Source: Rhizobium indicum (GTDB lineage: Bacteria; Pseudomonadota; Alphaproteobacteria; Rhizobiales; Rhizobiaceae). From it: a DNA stretch of 64,000 nucleotides. Positions 62,239 through 64,000 of the stretch are shown here, in pieces. Below the pieces are notes generated by a model. That model had not been told where the DNA came from. It worked only from the letters and a program-made list of their open reading frames with translations, and ran no database searches. The stretch covers positions 228,766 through 292,765 of the forward strand of contig NZ_CP054026.1 of the NCBI RefSeq assembly GCF_005862305.2, written 5' to 3'. The translations under genes and the position numbers were made by a program. Numbering within the stretch: the first letter of the stretch is position 1; each line of letters starts with the position of its first letter.

Positions 62239-62666
62239 GCTATCTGCTGGATACGAATGTCATTTCAGAACTGCGTAAGATTGGTGACGGTAAGGCTGAT
62301 CCGGAAGTCGTGGCATGGATCAAAACGGCAAACGCTTCTGATTTTTATCTCTCTGCAATTACCATTCTCGAATTGGAACGGGGCGTGCTTGCTGTCCAAC
62401 GACGCGATGCCCGGCAAGGTTCACGCCTGCGTACATGGCTTGATGATCACGTGCGTCCGCAGTTCGCCGGCCGGATACTGCCGATCGATGATGCCATCGC
62501 AACGCGCTGCGCGCATCTGCATATTCCCGACCGGCGCAACGAGGCCGATGCGCTAATTGCTGCCACTGCAGTGGTGCACAATCTTACCGTGGTCACGCGA
62601 AACGTGAGAGATTTCGACGGCACCGGTGTCGTCATTGTCGATCCTTGGCAGGGTCAAGCAATGTAG
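62235..62666 (+). CDS. PIN-domain toxin (VapC/FitB type)
   Basis: 143-residue PIN endoribonuclease. The four acidic active-site residues are visible: Asp in YLLDTNVISE, Glu in ITILELERG, Asp in NEADALIAATA and Asp in VTRNVRDFDG. It begins with TTG within the antitoxin stop (TTGA), since the LLDTN strand must be at the extreme N-terminus and no ATG fits. The toxin cleaves RNA when the antitoxin is lost. Confidence 0.9.
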   Translation: MSYLLDTNVISELRKIGDGKADPEVVAWIKTANASDFYLSAITILELERGVLAVQRRDARQGSRLRTWLDDHVRPQFAGRILPIDDAIATRCAHLHIPDRRNEADALIAATAVVHNLTVVTRNVRDFDGTGVVIVDPWQGQAM

Positions 62667-62750
62667 GCGTCTTAAATGGATGCAAATTGCAGCGTCCAAA
62701 TTGACAACGTCGGCGTTTCTGCACGGATGCACGGCCGGTTTCCGTCATCG

Positions 62751-63821
62751 TCAGCTCTTCGTGGGGCCGATGCTCTCCCGCAAGATCAGGCTGCTGCGGA
62801 TGACGGTGCGAACCGTGGCCATATTCTGCCTCTGGTCAATGGCGTCGAGCAGAAGATCTACCGCAGCGCGCCCCATCTCTTCCACCGGCTGTTTGATCGT
62901 CGAGAGCGGCGGCGAGCAGAATTCGCAGACGGGAGAGCCGTCGAAGGAGACGACGGACAGATCACCGGGAATGCTTAGGCCCGTCCGCTGGATACGGCTG
63001 ACAAATGAAATGGCCATGTCGTCGCTGGTCGCGATGACGGCTGTCGGTTTCTCGGTCAACTCGGCGAAATCATCCGCCGCCTGGACACCAATGTCGAAGC
63101 CATGCTGATAATCGAGATGACCACCCGAGCGATGCACCGCCTCCTCGGACAATCCTGCCGCCTCGAGCGCCTCGAGCACGCCGCCGTAACGCTCGACATC
63201 GTGATAATTGCCTTCGGGCCCTGCAAGATAGAAGAACCGTCGATGACCTAATCGAATCAGTTCATCCGTGGCGTCGCGCACGGCCTCGCGGTCGTTGGTA
63301 ACGACGCTCTGCAGGCCGGCATCGCTCATATCGAGCAGCATCGACACGATCGGCAGGCCGGAATTGGCCAGCGAGCGTCCGTCAACCTCGGGAAGCTTCG
63401 ACGACAGGATGATGGCCCCGCGCACGCTGCCGCCGAAAGCGAGGTCGAGAATGTGCCGTTCGGAAATCTCGTCGCGATCGAGGTTGGCGATCATCAGGTT
63501 GTAGCCGCCCTGGATCAGCGATTGATTGATACTCTGCAGCACCTGCGGAATGACCTGGGAAGCACCATAGTAGAGCGATCCCGGCAGAATGATCATGATG
63601 ATGTTGGATTTGCCGACCCTGAGACCGCGCGCCATCGCATTCGGGGTGTAGCCCAGTTGCCGGGCTGCGGCATTGATCTTGGCGCGCGTCTTCTCGTTGA
63701 CCCGCCCGGGATTGGCGAGTGCACGGCTGACTGTCGATATCGCAACGCCGGCGAGCCGCGCGACATCGGCCATCAATGCACCGGATGGCTCATCTCCCGC
63801 CACATCCTTGTTTTTATTCAT
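62751..63821 (-). CDS. LacI-family transcriptional regulator
   Basis: 356-residue regulator with helix-turn-helix ALMADVARLAGVAISTVSRAL and LacI/PurR-like effector domain (VGKSNIIMIILPGSLYYGA, GHRRFFYLAGPEGNYHD, SDDMAISFVSRIQ, DLSVVSFDGSPV). About 16 residues precede the helix-turn-helix; the true start could be the Met at residue 17. It faces two operator-like palindromes and the right edge, so its main target is probably a transport or catabolic operon beyond the window. Confidence 0.92.
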   Translation of the reverse strand: MNKNKDVAGDEPSGALMADVARLAGVAISTVSRALANPGRVNEKTRAKINAAARQLGYTPNAMARGLRVGKSNIIMIILPGSLYYGASQVIPQVLQSINQSLIQGGYNLMIANLDRDEISERHILDLAFGGSVRGAIILSSKLPEVDGRSLANSGLPIVSMLLDMSDAGLQSVVTNDREAVRDATDELIRLGHRRFFYLAGPEGNYHDVERYGGVLEALEAAGLSEEAVHRSGGHLDYQHGFDIGVQAADDFAELTEKPTAVIATSDDMAISFVSRIQRTGLSIPGDLSVVSFDGSPVCEFCSPPLSTIKQPVEEMGRAAVDLLLDAIDQRQNMATVRTVIRSSLILRESIGPTKS

Positions 63822-63880
63822 GTTTATTTCGGTCTCCCGGATGCTTCGATTTGCAACTCTAAGGCAGGGAGCGATTTATA

Positions 63881-63892
63881 GCAAACGTTTGC
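63881..63892. promoter_or_regulatory. LacI-type operator 1
   Basis: Perfect 12-bp palindrome GCAAACGTTTGC, the classical LacI/GalR-family operator form with central CG, 60 bases upstream of the LacI-type gene. Confidence 0.75.
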
Positions 63893-63936
63893 CAAAAATC
63901 GCTTGCTTAAAAAACCGGCTTGGCTATTATCAAGCC

Positions 63937-63954
63937 ATGGCAAACGATTGCCAT
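63937..63954. promoter_or_regulatory. LacI-type operator 2
   Basis: ATGGCAA-ACGA-TTGCCAT (7-bp arms, 18 bp in all), related in sequence to operator 1 and centred 59 bp from it. The pair could support looping and would serve a gene starting just right of the window edge. Confidence 0.65.
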
Positions 63955-64000
63955 TTCTTAATACGTTGAAAATACATGATTTATTGGATGCGGAACGGCT

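Noticed and set aside
63976..64000. ATG near the right edge as the start of a new gene
   Set aside because: No ribosome site precedes it and only eight codons are visible.
1..64000. tRNA, rRNA, CRISPR arrays, insertion sequences, prophage genes
   Set aside because: No matching sequence patterns or protein families were seen anywhere in the window.

Overview
The window is high-GC DNA from an alphaproteobacterium, most likely a Rhizobium/Agrobacterium-type member of the Rhizobiaceae. The basis is the MctP/MctSR monocarboxylate module, the IolC-DUF2090 fusion, a RIME-like intergenic palindrome and the very high density of ABC importers. I see no rRNA, tRNA, ribosomal, replication or cell-division genes. 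The content is almost entirely nutrient uptake plus matching catabolic enzymes and local regulators, as expected of a large plasmid, chromid or accessory chromosomal region. I recognise no insertion sequence, prophage or CRISPR array. The only mobile-type features are one type II toxin-antitoxin pair and one small palindromic repeat.

Layout, left to right. (1) 1-4076: a CUT2 (ribose-type) sugar importer, cut at the left edge, with a small alpha/beta protein. (2) 4405-9622: a sulfonate-type operon: binding protein, permease, ATPase and two reduced-flavin monooxygenases. (3) 10126-12087: a chemoreceptor ending in a CheR-tether pentapeptide. (4) 12236-16196: mctP, a DUF3311 subunit, a possible 24-residue leader peptide and the mctSR two-component system. 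(5) 16318-21017: an Lrp-type regulator divergent from a polar amino acid importer with a homocysteine S-methyltransferase. (6) 21047-23497: a MarR regulator divergent from a ClC-CBS chloride channel. (7) 23588-27606: a second sulfonate/organosulfur operon on the opposite strand. (8) 28013-37208: an IclR regulator divergent from an eight-gene operon that joins a CUT2 importer to a lactonase-type amidohydrolase, a D-threonine aldolase/D-serine dehydratase-type PLP enzyme, RidA and an AstE/AspA-type deacylase. (9) 37224-49805: an inositol-type operon (CUT2 importer, two TIM-barrel isomerases, a Gfo/Idh/MocA dehydrogenase, iolC, iolD and an unknown CFCDHC protein) divergent from a LacI regulator. 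(10) 49890-55668: an amino acid importer with an SDR dehydrogenase and an RraA/HMG-aldolase-type protein, divergent from a LysR regulator. (11) 55680-61701: a tightly overlapping accB-accC-BCCP-like-pxpB-pxpC-pxpA-aminotransferase operon. (12) 61984-62666: a Phd/FitB-like toxin-antitoxin pair. (13) 62751-63821: a LacI regulator with two operators facing the right edge.

The most unusual points are these. Region 11 is a 5-oxoprolinase/biotin carboxylase operon encoding two carrier-like proteins, one of which has lost the biotinylated lysine. Region 8 has a mixed enzyme set whose substrate I cannot assign from known pathways. Regions 10 and 11 lie next to each other and together could degrade a substituted glutamate or pyroglutamate; this is inference. 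Many intergenic gaps carry clear inverted repeats that fit operators, terminators or mRNA-stabilising hairpins.
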